Shown here piece after piece: positions 17,809 through 26,512 of a DNA stretch of 64,000 nt (the first letter of the stretch is position 1; each line of letters opens with the position of its first letter). Made by a program: the position numbers and the translations under genes. This DNA is from Asanoa iriomotensis (GTDB lineage: Bacteria > Actinomycetota > Actinomycetes > Mycobacteriales > Micromonosporaceae), in NCBI RefSeq assembly GCF_016862515.1, contig NZ_BONC01000013.1, positions 1 to 64,000 on the forward strand, given 5' to 3'. The notes beneath the pieces were generated by a model. It ran no database searches and had not been told where the DNA came from. It saw only the letters and a program-made list of their open reading frames with translations.

Positions 17809-18320
17809 TTGCCCACCCCCGGCCGGCTGCTCGGCGTGGGCACGATGTCGCGGCACTTGTCCAGCGCGGCGAGCACGTCGTCGTCGTGCTTGTCGAGGAT
17901 GTACTCGCGGACGGCTCCGCCACCGTCCGGATCCGGGTCCGGGAAGTCCGGCACCCCGTTGGCCCGCATGCACTCCGCCAGCGCCCGCTGCCGTTCGAGC
18001 TGGTCAGGGTTGAGCTTCACGTCCTTGCCGCCGCCCGGCATCACGTCCCGGCAGGCGTCGACCGCGTCTAGCACCTTGGTCTTGTCGAGCTTGTCCAGCT
18101 CGACGCCGAGGCCGCCGCCGGGCTGCGGGTCGGGCATATCGACGCCGTGCTCGCGCATGCAGGCCGCGAACTCCCGGCCGTCGTCTTCGTCGGCGGCGCT
18201 CGCGCTGGCAGCCGGGGTGCCGCCGCCGGCGGTGGCCACGCCGGGTGTCGCGCCGGCGCTGTCACAAGCGGCCAGGCCAAGACCCAGCACCAGCAGGGGT
18301 ACGACCAATGACCGTCGCAT
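17805..18320 (-). CDS. Lipoprotein with duplicated CM(R)xxG-PDPD motif
   Basis: 171 residues with a lipoprotein signal (lipobox LAAC, Cys19). Two similar halves carry [15 protein letters not shown] and [17 protein letters not shown], each followed by a later Cys (ACRD, KCRD), suggesting a small disulfide-linked repeat. It is the first gene of the MacB-like operon and is divergent from the two-component pair, so it may be the surface sensor or substrate-binding partner of the pump. No function is known to me. Confidence 0.75.
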   Translation of the reverse strand: MRRSLVVPLLVLGLGLAACDSAGATPGVATAGGGTPAASASAADEDDGREFAACMREHGVDMPDPQPGGGLGVELDKLDKTKVLDAVDACRDVMPGGGKDVKLNPDQLERQRALAECMRANGVPDFPDPDPDGGGAVREYILDKHDDDVLAALDKCRDIVPTPSSRPGVGK

Positions 18321-18440
18321 CGGTTTCTCCTCCCTAAGTCGGACTCGTCCGAGGAGTCCAGCGCGCGGCGGATAAGGCCGGCATCAAGCGGCGCGGATCG
18401 CTTATGGCGGCCTTATTCCCTGTTCGGCGACCATGGCGGG

Positions 18441-19097
18441 GTGCGCGTGCTGGTGGTGGAGGACGAACGGTTGCTGGCCGACGCGGTCGGCGAGGGGCTG
18501 CGCCGCGAGGCGCTGGCGGTCGACGTCGTGTACGACGGTGACGCGGCGCTGGAACGGCTCGGCGTCAACGACTACGACGTGCTGGTCCTCGACCGCGACC
18601 TGCCGATCGTGCACGGCGACGACGTGTGCCGGGCGGTGGTGGCCTCAGGCGCGGACACCCGGGTGCTGATGCTGACCGCGGCGGTCGACGTCGCCGACCG
18701 GGTCGCCGGCCTCGGGTTGGGTGCCGACGACTACCTGCCGAAGCCGTTCGCGTTCGCCGAGCTGGTGGCCCGGGTGCGCGCGCTGGGCCGGCGGGCGCGT
18801 CCGGCCGCGCCGCCGCTGCTGGCCCGGGCCGGGCTGGTGCTCGACCCCGGCCGCCGGTCGGTGACCCGGGACGGCCGCGCGCTGGGTCTGTCCCGCAAGG
18901 AGTTCGCGGTGCTGGAGGAGTTGCTGCGCGCCGACGGTGCCGTGGTCAGCGCCGAGCAGTTGCTCGAGCGAGCCTGGGACGAGCACATCGACCCGTTCAC
19001 CAACGTGCTGCGGGTGACCGTCATGACGCTGCGGCGGAAGCTGGGCGAGCCGCAGGTGGTGCTGACCGTGCCGGGAGTGGGGTACCAGATCCGATGA
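18441..19097 (+). CDS. OmpR-family response regulator
   Basis: 218 residues. Receiver domain with the acidic pair VVEDE (residues 5-9), phosphorylation site Asp51 (VLVLDRDLP) and LPKPF lysine. The C-terminal OmpR winged helix runs from about 125 to the end (LSRKEFAVLEELL, NVLRVTVMTLRRKLG, GVGYQIR). GTG start at 18441. It overlaps the kinase start by ATGA. Divergent from the lipoprotein-MacB operon, which is its likely target. Confidence 0.93.
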   Translation: MRVLVVEDERLLADAVGEGLRREALAVDVVYDGDAALERLGVNDYDVLVLDRDLPIVHGDDVCRAVVASGADTRVLMLTAAVDVADRVAGLGLGADDYLPKPFAFAELVARVRALGRRARPAAPPLLARAGLVLDPGRRSVTRDGRALGLSRKEFAVLEELLRADGAVVSAEQLLERAWDEHIDPFTNVLRVTVMTLRRKLGEPQVVLTVPGVGYQIR

Positions 19098-20332
19098 GCC
19101 GGTTGACCGTACGCGCGAAGCTGACCATGACGTACGGGCTGGTCTTCCTGGTCGCGGGTGTCGCGCTGCTCGCGGTGACCTACGTGCTGATGGACGCGAC
19201 GCTGGACCGCCAGAAGATCAGCGCTTCGGTGGTCTTCGACGGCAAGACCGGAGCCCAGTTGCCGGCGGCGGCCAAGGAGGTCCTGTCGGGCCTCGCGATC
19301 GACAAGGACGTGATCAACAGGGCGGTCAACGCCCGGCCGTTGACCTCTGAGCAGCGCGACCAGATCAGGCGCAGCCTGGAGCTGGCCGAGCGTCTGCAGG
19401 ACGATCTCAACCAGCGCACGCTCAACTCGCTGCTGACCCGCGGCGGCATCGCGGTCGGGATCGTCACGGTCGTCGGGCTGTGGCTGGGCTGGTTGATGGC
19501 CGGCCGCACGCTGCGCCCGCTCACCCAGATCACCGCGACCGCCCGCCGCGTCGCCGACCGCAACCTGCACGAGCGGATCGGCCTGTCGGGGCCGCGCGAC
19601 GAGCTGCGCGAACTGGCCGACACGTTCGACGACATGCTGGCCCGGCTGGACGCGTCGTTCGACGGCCAGCGTCGGTTCGTGGCCAATGCCTCGCACGAGC
19701 TGCGTACGCCGCTGGCCGTGAACCGCACGGTGTTGGAGGTGGCGATGGGCCGCCCGGGCGCGCCGCCGGAGCTGGTGCGGCTCGGCGAGACGCTGCTGGA
19801 GGTCAACGCCCGGCACGAGCGGCTGATCGACGGGCTGCTGACGCTGGCGCGTTCGGAGCAGGCGGTGTCGGACCCGGTGCCGGTCGACCTGGCCGCGGTG
19901 GCGGAGCGGGTGCACGAACAGTTCGCCGGCGAGGCCCGCGGCGTGGGGTTGTCCTTCGACCGCGCCGGCGCTCCGGCACCCACGGCCGGCGACCCGGTGC
20001 TGCTCGAACGGCTCGCGCAGAACCTCGTGGAGAACGCGATCCGGCACAACGTCGCGTCCGGTGGAGAGGTGACCGTGACCACCGCGGCGTCGGCCGACCA
20101 GGCGGTGCTGACGGTGGCCAACACCGGACCTGTCATTCCGGCGTACGAGGTGCCCGGGCTGTTCGAACCCTTCCGCCGCCTGACGGATCGCGTGGGCTCG
20201 GCGCGCGGCACCGGCCTCGGGCTGTCGATCGTCCGCTCGGTCGCCCGCGCACACGGCGGCGAGGTGACCGCCCACCCCCGGCACGGCGGCGGGCTGGTCG
20301 TCAGCGTCGCCCTGCCGCTTCGTCCGGGGTGA
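19094..20332 (+). CDS. Sensor histidine kinase
   Basis: 412 residues. Two membrane helices (about 11-33 and 117-136) enclose a short external loop, followed by HAMP, H-box NASHELRTPLAV with His201, N-box LVENAIRHN, and G1/G2 motifs FRRLTDRVG and GTGLGLSIVRSVA. The ATG at 19094 is coupled to the response regulator by a 4 bp overlap. The pair probably senses cell-envelope or drug stress for the adjacent MacB-like system; that is inference from position. Confidence 0.92.
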   Translation: MSRLTVRAKLTMTYGLVFLVAGVALLAVTYVLMDATLDRQKISASVVFDGKTGAQLPAAAKEVLSGLAIDKDVINRAVNARPLTSEQRDQIRRSLELAERLQDDLNQRTLNSLLTRGGIAVGIVTVVGLWLGWLMAGRTLRPLTQITATARRVADRNLHERIGLSGPRDELRELADTFDDMLARLDASFDGQRRFVANASHELRTPLAVNRTVLEVAMGRPGAPPELVRLGETLLEVNARHERLIDGLLTLARSEQAVSDPVPVDLAAVAERVHEQFAGEARGVGLSFDRAGAPAPTAGDPVLLERLAQNLVENAIRHNVASGGEVTVTTAASADQAVLTVANTGPVIPAYEVPGLFEPFRRLTDRVGSARGTGLGLSIVRSVARAHGGEVTAHPRHGGGLVVSVALPLRPG

Positions 20333-21125
20333 GGCGGAAGACCGGCCAGCCGATCTCGGTGCGCCAACGGTTCGAGTCGGCGGTGTCGCGCGGGCCGACC
20401 AGGTACGTCTCGTAGATCGGGCCGTCGACGGCCAGGGCGTGGTCGACCACCCACGCGCCCAGGCGGCCGTAGGTGACGTCGATGTCGTCGTGCGGTCCCC
20501 GGTGGACGGTGACGGCCAGGTCTCGCGGAGGCAGTTCGAGTGCCTCGATCCGGCCTCGCGCCTGGGGGTCGTCGACCTGGTGCCACACCGAGACGACGCC
20601 GGCGCCGTCGGTGAACAGCTCGTTGGCGTAGCGGCCGCCCGGCGGTCCCGTGCGGTCCGGGTAGGCGGCGTCGAGGTCGGCCATCGCGTCCGCGTACCAG
20701 GTGATGACGTCCGGGAGGGTGACCCGGTCGGTGATGGCGGCGACCGTCCGGGCCGGAGCCGAGCGGAGCTCCACATCGAGGTCGGCCGGGTCGGGCCGGA
20801 GCAGTTGGCGCAGCGAGACGACCGCGGCCCGGGTGCGGTCCAGCTCCTTCTCCAGGCGCTGGAGGTGCCCGGCGATCAGCTCGGTGCGCCGCTGGGTGTC
20901 GTCGGTGGCGAGGATCGCCTTGACCTCGGCGAGGGGTACGTCCAGCTCGCGGAGGCGGTGGATGACCTGCGCGGGCGGGATCTGCTCGGCCGTGTAGTAG
21001 CGGTAGCCGGTGAACTGGTCGACGCGGGCCGGCTCGAGCAGGCCCGCCTCGTGGTAGCGGCGCAGGGTCCGCACGCTGAGGTGGGTGAGCGCGGCGAACT
21101 CCCCGATGGTCAATCCCGGGTGCAT
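20301..21125 (-). CDS. MerR family regulator with GyrI-like effector domain
   Basis: 274 residues from the ATG at 21125. The N-terminal MerR helix-turn-helix is LTIGEFAALTHLSVRTLRRY, followed by the wing (YYTAEQIPPAQVIHRLRELD) and a coiled-coil dimer helix. The C-terminal half (about 115-270) resembles the GyrI/BmrR-type effector-binding domain. Divergent from the SnoaL-like and SDR genes, with a dyad between. The 3' end overlaps the kinase gene by 32 bp in convergent orientation. Confidence 0.87.
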   Translation of the reverse strand: MHPGLTIGEFAALTHLSVRTLRRYHEAGLLEPARVDQFTGYRYYTAEQIPPAQVIHRLRELDVPLAEVKAILATDDTQRRTELIAGHLQRLEKELDRTRAAVVSLRQLLRPDPADLDVELRSAPARTVAAITDRVTLPDVITWYADAMADLDAAYPDRTGPPGGRYANELFTDGAGVVSVWHQVDDPQARGRIEALELPPRDLAVTVHRGPHDDIDVTYGRLGAWVVDHALAVDGPIYETYLVGPRDTADSNRWRTEIGWPVFRLTPDEAAGRR

Positions 21126-21142
21126 CGGCCCAGTCTGGACCC

Positions 21143-21157
21143 TCTCCCGGGGGGAGA
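21143..21157. promoter_or_regulatory. Candidate MerR operator
   Basis: TCTCCC-GGG-GGGAGA is a 15 bp dyad lying between the divergent merR-type and SnoaL-like starts. G/C-rich CCTCTCCC-type dyads inside the promoter spacer are typical of MerR targets in actinobacteria. Confidence 0.5.
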
Positions 21158-21173
21158 CGCCACGGTTGGACAC

Positions 21174-21482
21174 ATGAACACGCTGCCGCCCGCGATCGCG
21201 GGCTATCTCTCAGGGGCCGACGCCAGATTCTTCACCGCCGACGCCGTCGTGCGTGACGACGGGCACACCTATCGGGGTACGGAGGAGATCCGGGACTGGC
21301 TGGGCCGGGTGTCCGGCGAGTACACGTGGACGGCCACGCCGACCGGTTCGATCAAGCTAGATGATTTGCGGTACGAGGTGCGGCAACACCTCGAAGGCGA
21401 CTTCCCCGGTGGGGTCGTGGATCTCCGCTACCGGTTCACTCTCCGTGGTGACCTGGTGAGCGAGTTGGTGATCGAGCCATGA
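21174..21482 (+). CDS. SnoaL/NTF2-like small protein
   Basis: 102 residues of the cone-shaped NTF2 fold: FFTADAVVRDDGHTYRGTEEIRDWL and the final strands VVDLRYRFTLRGDLVSELVIEP. Members are isomerases, hydratases or ligand-binding proteins; the substrate cannot be assigned. ATG at 21174. Its stop overlaps the SDR start (ATGA), so the two are one unit under the divergent MerR regulator. Confidence 0.78.
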   Translation: MNTLPPAIAGYLSGADARFFTADAVVRDDGHTYRGTEEIRDWLGRVSGEYTWTATPTGSIKLDDLRYEVRQHLEGDFPGGVVDLRYRFTLRGDLVSELVIEP

Positions 21483-22306
21483 GGACGTGGTTCATCACGG
21501 GTGGTGGCACGGGCGGGTTCGGCATGGCGTACGCCTCGGCGGCGCTGGAGGCTGGTGACCAGGTCGTGCTGACCGCGCGCCGGGTCGCGCCGCTGCGGGA
21601 GTGGGAACGGGCGCAGGCGGGCCGGGCGCTGGTCGTGCCACTGGACGTCACCGACCCAGCGCAGGTGGCGGCGGCGGTGCGAGCAGCGCAGGAGCGCTTC
21701 GGCGGGATCGACGTGCTGGTCAACAACGCCGGGCGCGGTTGGTACGGCTCGGTGGAAGGCTCCTCCGACGACGCGGTCCGGCGGCAGTTGGAGCTGAACT
21801 TCTTCTCGGTGCTCACGGTGCTGCGGGAGGTACTGCCCGGCATGCGGGCCCGGCGCCGCGGCTGGATCGTCAACATGTCGTCGGTGGCCGGGCTGCGCGG
21901 TGTGACGGGGTTCGGCTACTACTCGGCGGCGAAGCACGCCCTGGAGGCGGTCACCGAGGTGCTCCGCGCCGAGGTGGCACCGTTCGGGATCAAGGTGCTG
22001 GCGGTGGAGCCGGGAGCGTTCCGCACGCGGGCCTATGCCGGCTTCGCCGAGGAGCCGGTGGACGAGCCCGAGGACTACCGGCCACTCCTGGACGGGATCC
22101 GGACGTCGATGGTCGCCCAGAACGGCAACCAACCCGGCGACCCGGCGCGGGGTGCCCGCGCGGTCCTGGCCGCGCTGGCCCAGGACCCACCACCCCACCG
22201 CCTGGTCCTGGGCAGCGCAGCCTTCGACACGGTGACCAGGACCTTCGAGGACGCGCTGGCCGACATCGCCGGATCAGAACCCTTGAGCCGCAGCGCCGAC
22301 TTCTAG
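21479..22306 (+). CDS. Short-chain dehydrogenase/reductase
   Basis: 275 residues. The nucleotide-binding glycine motif is TGGGTGGFG (7-15), NNAG is at 82-85, the catalytic Ser is in NMSSVAG (134-135), and YSAAK gives Tyr148 and Lys152. This is a classical SDR, probably NADP-dependent given the ARR after strand two (33-35). It is coupled to the SnoaL-like protein, and the pair may detoxify or modify a small carbonyl compound sensed by the MerR protein. Confidence 0.9.
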   Translation: MRTWFITGGGTGGFGMAYASAALEAGDQVVLTARRVAPLREWERAQAGRALVVPLDVTDPAQVAAAVRAAQERFGGIDVLVNNAGRGWYGSVEGSSDDAVRRQLELNFFSVLTVLREVLPGMRARRRGWIVNMSSVAGLRGVTGFGYYSAAKHALEAVTEVLRAEVAPFGIKVLAVEPGAFRTRAYAGFAEEPVDEPEDYRPLLDGIRTSMVAQNGNQPGDPARGARAVLAALAQDPPPHRLVLGSAAFDTVTRTFEDALADIAGSEPLSRSADF

Positions 22307-22462
22307 CCGCAGGCCGGCTGAGCCGGCGCAGGAGGGCGAGACCTGGTTATGGGGTCGGGGCGCAGACTAACCGGTCGACCGATCCGGTTCGAGCCAGCGA
22401 CGTGCGCCTGTCGACTCGGCCGCCACGGCGCGGCAAGTGGCCGCAGCGCGGCCATGGGGGGT

Positions 22463-22482
22463 GCGGGGTGGGAACCCCCCGC
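22463..22482. terminator. Hairpin downstream of tRNA-Ala
   Basis: GCGGGG and CCCCGC arms (with an extra C) enclose a short loop 25 bp beyond the tRNA-Ala 3' end on the minus strand. There is no T-tract, so it would be an actinobacterial-type terminator or simply a stem-loop. Confidence 0.35.
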
Positions 22483-22506
22483 CGCGCCGAAGGCGCAGAG
22501 GCTCGG

Positions 22507-22579
22507 TGGAGCCGAGGGGACTTGAACCCCTAACCCCTGCCTTGCAAAGGCAGTGCTCTGCCAGTTGAGCTACGGCCCC
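22507..22579 (-). tRNA. tRNA-Ala (anticodon TGC)
   Basis: A 73-base cloverleaf: acceptor GGGGCCG/CGGCTCC (one G-T pair), D-arm GCTC...GAGC, anticodon arm CTGCC-TTTGCAA-GGCAG with anticodon TGC, and T-arm AGGGG-TTCAAGT-CCCCT. CCA is not encoded. It sits in the conserved pair tRNA-Ile / tRNA-Ala downstream of gyrA. Confidence 0.95.
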
Positions 22580-22613
22580 GACGGCGGGTGGAGCCGCCGG
22601 TGTCGGAAGTAAG

Positions 22614-22742
22614 TTATCGGAGGTCGGGCGCGGTGGTCGCCTCGTGCCACAGGGCCCGCTCGTCGCTGGACTCCTTGACCTTTTTGACCACCAGGGCTGC
22701 GACGCCCACGACTCCGACGATGATCAGGAGCTTCTTCAACAT
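22614..22742 (-). CDS. DLW-39 family small protein
   Basis: A 42-residue protein between the two tRNA genes. It has a hydrophobic N-terminal helix (MLKKLLIIVGVVGVAALVV), then KKVKESSDERALWHEA. Small proteins of this form at exactly this place (between tRNA-Ile and tRNA-Ala, downstream of gyrA) are conserved in actinomycetes. ATG at 22742, stop TAA at 22614. Likely membrane-inserted; function unknown. Confidence 0.75.
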   Translation of the reverse strand: MLKKLLIIVGVVGVAALVVKKVKESSDERALWHEATTAPDLR

Positions 22743-22778
22743 TGGGGTAGACCCCTCACGCTCTTCGACCGTCTGAAG

Positions 22779-22852
22779 TGGGGCTAGCTGGAATCGAACC
22801 AGCGACCTCAGAGTTATCAGCTCTGCGCTCTAACCGACTGAGCTATAGCCCC
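22779..22852 (-). tRNA. tRNA-Ile (anticodon GAT)
   Basis: A 74-base cloverleaf: acceptor GGGGCTA/TAGCCCC, D-arm GCTC...GAGC, anticodon arm CAGAG-CTGATAA-CTCTG with anticodon GAT, and T-arm GCTGG-TTCGATT-CCAGC. CCA is not encoded. Confidence 0.96.
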
Positions 22853-22946
22853 GTGCGACCGGGCAAGGTTACCGTACCCGCTCCCCTTCCCCCAACTTGG
22901 ATACCGGCACGGCGCAGGGCGCCGCACCGGTATCACCACGAAGGGG

Positions 22947-23837
22947 TCAGTCGCGCTCGGCCAGGGTGAGTTCGACGCCGCCGACCAGGTCGGCGCAGAC
23001 GTTGTAGATGAATGCGCCGAGGGTGGCCAGCGCCGTAAACAGGACGACGTTGACCACGCCGATCAGGGCCGACGTGCCGATCACGCCCTTGGCCGTGATC
23101 TTGAACGTGCTGCCCTCGCTGCCGCCGCTGGCGCTGATCAGGTCGCCCAGGCTGGTGTTGACCTTCTCGAACACGCCCATCGCGTCGAGGGCGAGGTAGA
23201 GCACCGCCGTCGCCACGATGACCACGATGAAGAGGACCAGCGACACGGCGAACGAGAACTTGAAGACCGACCACGGGTCGATCCGCTTGACGTTGAGCCG
23301 GGCCCGCCGCGGGCCGCGGGCACCGCCCGAGACCGCCGTGCGGGCCGTGCGTACCGCCTCGGTGACCCGGGCCGCACCCACCGCGGACGCGGAGCCTGCC
23401 GCGCCGCTGACGGGAGCCGCGGCCACCGGGCCGGTGGCGGCCGGACGGGGGCCCGCGTCCGGACGCGCCGCGCCCGGACGCGTGATCGTCGGCGGCGCGC
23501 CGGACGGGCCGTTGGGAGAGGAGGAGGACAGGCCGCCACCCAGCGATGCCCCCACCGAGACCGACGGCTTGCCGGAGGGCGCCGCGCCGGCGGAGCTAGC
23601 GCCGGCGCTCGGCGAGTCGGAGCGATCCTCGGACGAGTTGCCACTCTCGCCGGGCTTGTCCGGCGGCGGTGGCATGCCCGGTGCCCGGGTGAACTTTGGC
23701 GACGGTGCGTCGGCGGGGACTACCGCCCGGCCTACCGCCGCGCGGCCGGCCGCGGAGGCGCCACCAGCAGCGGCGTCGTTCGCGTCCGGGGTGGTCGAGG
23801 CCCCCGCAGCCCCCGACTTCGCCTGTGTCTCCGTCAT
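22947..23837 (-). CDS. DUF3566 transmembrane protein
   Basis: 296 residues. The first about 175 are disordered (Ala, Gly, Pro, Ser). The C-terminal part has the DUF3566 signature LNVKRIDPWSVFKFSFAVSLVLF, with two membrane helices (about 195-215 and 255-285) around a short loop. It is conserved downstream of gyrA across actinobacteria. The ATG at 23837 is 3 bp after the gyrA stop, so they are co-transcribed. Function unknown; a link to cell growth or envelope is only a guess. Confidence 0.85.
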   Translation of the reverse strand: MTETQAKSGAAGASTTPDANDAAAGGASAAGRAAVGRAVVPADAPSPKFTRAPGMPPPPDKPGESGNSSEDRSDSPSAGASSAGAAPSGKPSVSVGASLGGGLSSSSPNGPSGAPPTITRPGAARPDAGPRPAATGPVAAAPVSGAAGSASAVGAARVTEAVRTARTAVSGGARGPRRARLNVKRIDPWSVFKFSFAVSLVLFIVVIVATAVLYLALDAMGVFEKVNTSLGDLISASGGSEGSTFKITAKGVIGTSALIGVVNVVLFTALATLGAFIYNVCADLVGGVELTLAERD

Positions 23838-23840
23838 CAA

Positions 23841-26372
23841 CTAGTCCTGTTCGTCGGGCTCGTCGGCATTGCGAGCGATGGCCACGATGGTTACGCCGTC
23901 CGGAAGGTCCATGAGCTTGACCCCCATTGTGTTCCGATCGCGCGTTCGGCGTACAGGCTTCACCGGAGTCCGGATAACACCACCATTGCTCGTTATAGCA
24001 AACAGCTCATCGTCGGGACTGATCACCACCGCCCCTACGAGCCCGCCCCGACGCTCGGTGAGCTTAGCTGTGAGCACACCCTTGCCGCCGCGCCCCTGGA
24101 CGGGGTACTCGCCGATCGGCGTGCGCTTCGCGTAGCCGCCGTTCGTGGCCACGAGCACGTCCAGTTCGTCCATTCCCTCCCGGACGACCTCCATGGACAG
24201 CAGCTCGTCGGCGCCGGTGAAGCGCATGCCGATCACGCCGGACGTGGCCCGGCCCATCGGCCGCAGCGCCTCGTCGGTGGCGTTGAACCGGATCGCCTGC
24301 GCCATCCGCGAGACCAGCAGCAGGTCGTCGTCGGGGCCGGCGAGCGCCGCACCGACCAGCTCGTCCTCGTCGCGCAGGTTGACCGCGATGATGCCGCCCG
24401 ACCGGTTGGAGTCGAACTCCTCCAGCTTGGTCTTCTTGACCAGGCCGTTGCGGGTGGCCAGCACGAGGTAGGGAGCCACACCGTAGTTGGCGATCTCGAT
24501 CACCTGTGCGATGTGCTCGTCGGGCTGGAACGCCAGCAGGTTGGCCACGTGCTGGCCGCGGGCGGTGCGGCTGGCCTCCGGCAGCTCGTACGCCTTGGCG
24601 CGGTAGACCCGGCCCTTGTTCGTGAAGAACAGGATCCAGTCGTGTGTGGAGCACACGAAGAAGTGGCTGACGATGTCGTCCTGCCGCAGGCCGGCGCCAC
24701 TGACGCCCTTGCCGCCCCGCCGCTGCGAGCGGTAGAGGTCGACCTTGGTGCGCTTCGCGTACCCGGTGCGGGTGATCGTGACCACCACGTCCTCGCGCGC
24801 GATGAGGTCCTCCATGGAGACCTCGCCGTCGAACGGGATGATCTTGGTGCGACGGTCGTCGCCCCACTTCTCCACGATCGTGCTGAGCTCGTCGGAGACG
24901 ATCTTCCGCTGCCGCTCGGGCTTGGCGAGGATGTCCTTGAGGTCGGCGATGTCGATCTCGATCTTCGCCAACTCGTCGATGATCTTCTGCCGCTCCAAGG
25001 CCGCCAGGCGGCGGAGCTGCATGTCCAGGATCGCGGTCGCCTGGATGTCGTCGATGTCCAGCAGGTCCCGCAGGCCCGCGCGGGCGTCCTCGACGGTCGG
25101 CGAGCGCCGGATCAGGGCGATCACCTCGTCGAGCGCGTCCAGCGCCTTGACCAGACCGCGCAGGATGTGCGCGCGCTCCTCGGCCTTGCGCAACCGGTAC
25201 GCGGTGCGGCGCTGGATGACGTCGATCTGGTGTTCGACGTAGTAGCGGATGAACTGCGCCAGGTTGAGCGTGCGCGGCACGCCGTCGACCAGCGCCAGCA
25301 TGTTGGCGCCGAAGGTCTCCTGGAGCTGGGTGTGCTTGTAGAGGTTGTTCAGCACGACCTTGGCGACCGCGTCGCGGCGGAGCACGATCACGATCCGCAT
25401 GCCCGTGCGCCCGGACGACTCGTCCCGGATGTCGGCGATGCCGGCGATCTTGCCCTCGCGGATCAGCTCGGCGATGCGCTCGGCCAGGTTGTCGGGGTTG
25501 ACCTGGTAGGGCAGCTCGCTGACGACGAGGCAGGCGCGGCCCTTCTTGTCCTCCTCGACCTCCACGACGGCGCGCATGCGGATGGAGCCACGGCCGGTGC
25601 GGTACGCGTCCTGGATCGCCTGGGTGCCGACGATCAGGCCGTACGTCGGGAAGTCGGGGCCCTTGACGATGCCGAGCAGCGCCTCGAGCGTGGTGGGCTC
25701 GTCGGCGTCGGGGTTGTCCAGGCACCACTTGACCGCGTCGGCGATCTCGCGCAGGTTGTGCGGCGGGATCTTGGTGGCCATGCCGACCGCGATGCCCTCG
25801 GCGCCGTTGACCAGCAGGTTGGGGATCCGCGACGGCAGGATCACCGGCTCCTTGGCCCGGCCGTCGTAGTTGTCCTGGAAGTCGACGGTGTCCTCGTCGA
25901 TGTCCCGGAGCATCTCCATGGCCAGCGGGTCGAGCTTGCACTCGGTGTATCGCATGGCCGCCGCGGGGTCGTTGCCCGGCGAACCGAAGTTGCCGTTGCC
26001 GTCGACCAGCGGGTAGCGCAGCGACCAGGTCTGCGCCATCCGGACGAGCGCGTCGTAGATCGCGGAGTCGCCGTGCGGGTGGAACTGACCCATCACGTCG
26101 CCGACGACCCGGGAGCACTTCACGTAGCCACGGTCGGGCCGGTAGCCCGAGTCGTACATCGCGTAAAGGATCTTGCGGTGAACCGGCTTGAGACCGTCGC
26201 GGACGTCCGGCAGCGCACGCCCGACGATGACGCTCATCGCGTAGTCGAGGTAGGAGCGCTGCATCTCGACCTCGAGCCCGACCGGTTCGATCCGGTCGCG
26301 ATGGCCGACCGCGGCCGCCGCGGCCTCCAGATCCGGCTCGCCGCCCTCGTAGGCCTCGGGGTTATCCGTCAC
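23841..26372 (-). CDS. gyrA: DNA gyrase subunit A
   Basis: 843 residues, normal length. It cuts and rejoins DNA in the A2B2 gyrase that introduces negative supercoils. The catalytic tyrosine is Tyr142 (AAAMRYTE). The quinolone region reads [10 protein letters not shown] with Ser103 and Asp107, equivalent to E. coli Ser83 and Asp87, that is the sensitive type. Six-bladed C-terminal DNA-wrapping repeats follow, including the GyrA box QRRGGKG. Start GTG at 26372. It lies 140 bp after gyrB, and the gap holds two DnaA boxes. Confidence 0.98.
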   Translation of the reverse strand: MTDNPEAYEGGEPDLEAAAAAVGHRDRIEPVGLEVEMQRSYLDYAMSVIVGRALPDVRDGLKPVHRKILYAMYDSGYRPDRGYVKCSRVVGDVMGQFHPHGDSAIYDALVRMAQTWSLRYPLVDGNGNFGSPGNDPAAAMRYTECKLDPLAMEMLRDIDEDTVDFQDNYDGRAKEPVILPSRIPNLLVNGAEGIAVGMATKIPPHNLREIADAVKWCLDNPDADEPTTLEALLGIVKGPDFPTYGLIVGTQAIQDAYRTGRGSIRMRAVVEVEEDKKGRACLVVSELPYQVNPDNLAERIAELIREGKIAGIADIRDESSGRTGMRIVIVLRRDAVAKVVLNNLYKHTQLQETFGANMLALVDGVPRTLNLAQFIRYYVEHQIDVIQRRTAYRLRKAEERAHILRGLVKALDALDEVIALIRRSPTVEDARAGLRDLLDIDDIQATAILDMQLRRLAALERQKIIDELAKIEIDIADLKDILAKPERQRKIVSDELSTIVEKWGDDRRTKIIPFDGEVSMEDLIAREDVVVTITRTGYAKRTKVDLYRSQRRGGKGVSGAGLRQDDIVSHFFVCSTHDWILFFTNKGRVYRAKAYELPEASRTARGQHVANLLAFQPDEHIAQVIEIANYGVAPYLVLATRNGLVKKTKLEEFDSNRSGGIIAVNLRDEDELVGAALAGPDDDLLLVSRMAQAIRFNATDEALRPMGRATSGVIGMRFTGADELLSMEVVREGMDELDVLVATNGGYAKRTPIGEYPVQGRGGKGVLTAKLTERRGGLVGAVVISPDDELFAITSNGGVIRTPVKPVRRTRDRNTMGVKLMDLPDGVTIVAIARNADEPDEQD

Positions 26373-26409
26373 AATTAATCCTTTTTCGCCCTAAATGCCG
26401 TTTTCGTCC

Positions 26410-26449
26410 TGTGGATAACGGCTGTGGAAACCGACCTGTCTGTGGATAA
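26410..26449. promoter_or_regulatory. Two perfect DnaA boxes between gyrB and gyrA
   Basis: TGTGGATAA occurs at 26410-26418 and 26441-26449 (reverse complements of TTATCCACA), with a weaker TGTGGAAA between. They lie upstream of the gyrA start, 8 kb from oriC, so DnaA may bind here and affect gyrA transcription. Confidence 0.6.
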
Positions 26450-26512
26450 CTTCAGCGCTCGCTTCCGTCGGGGCCGACATGCAAGACGCACGCCGGCCCC
26501 CGAAACGTTGCG

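Noticed and set aside
24513-26378. A 621-codon frame antisense to gyrA
   Set aside because: Shadow of a strongly conserved gene; no family resemblance.
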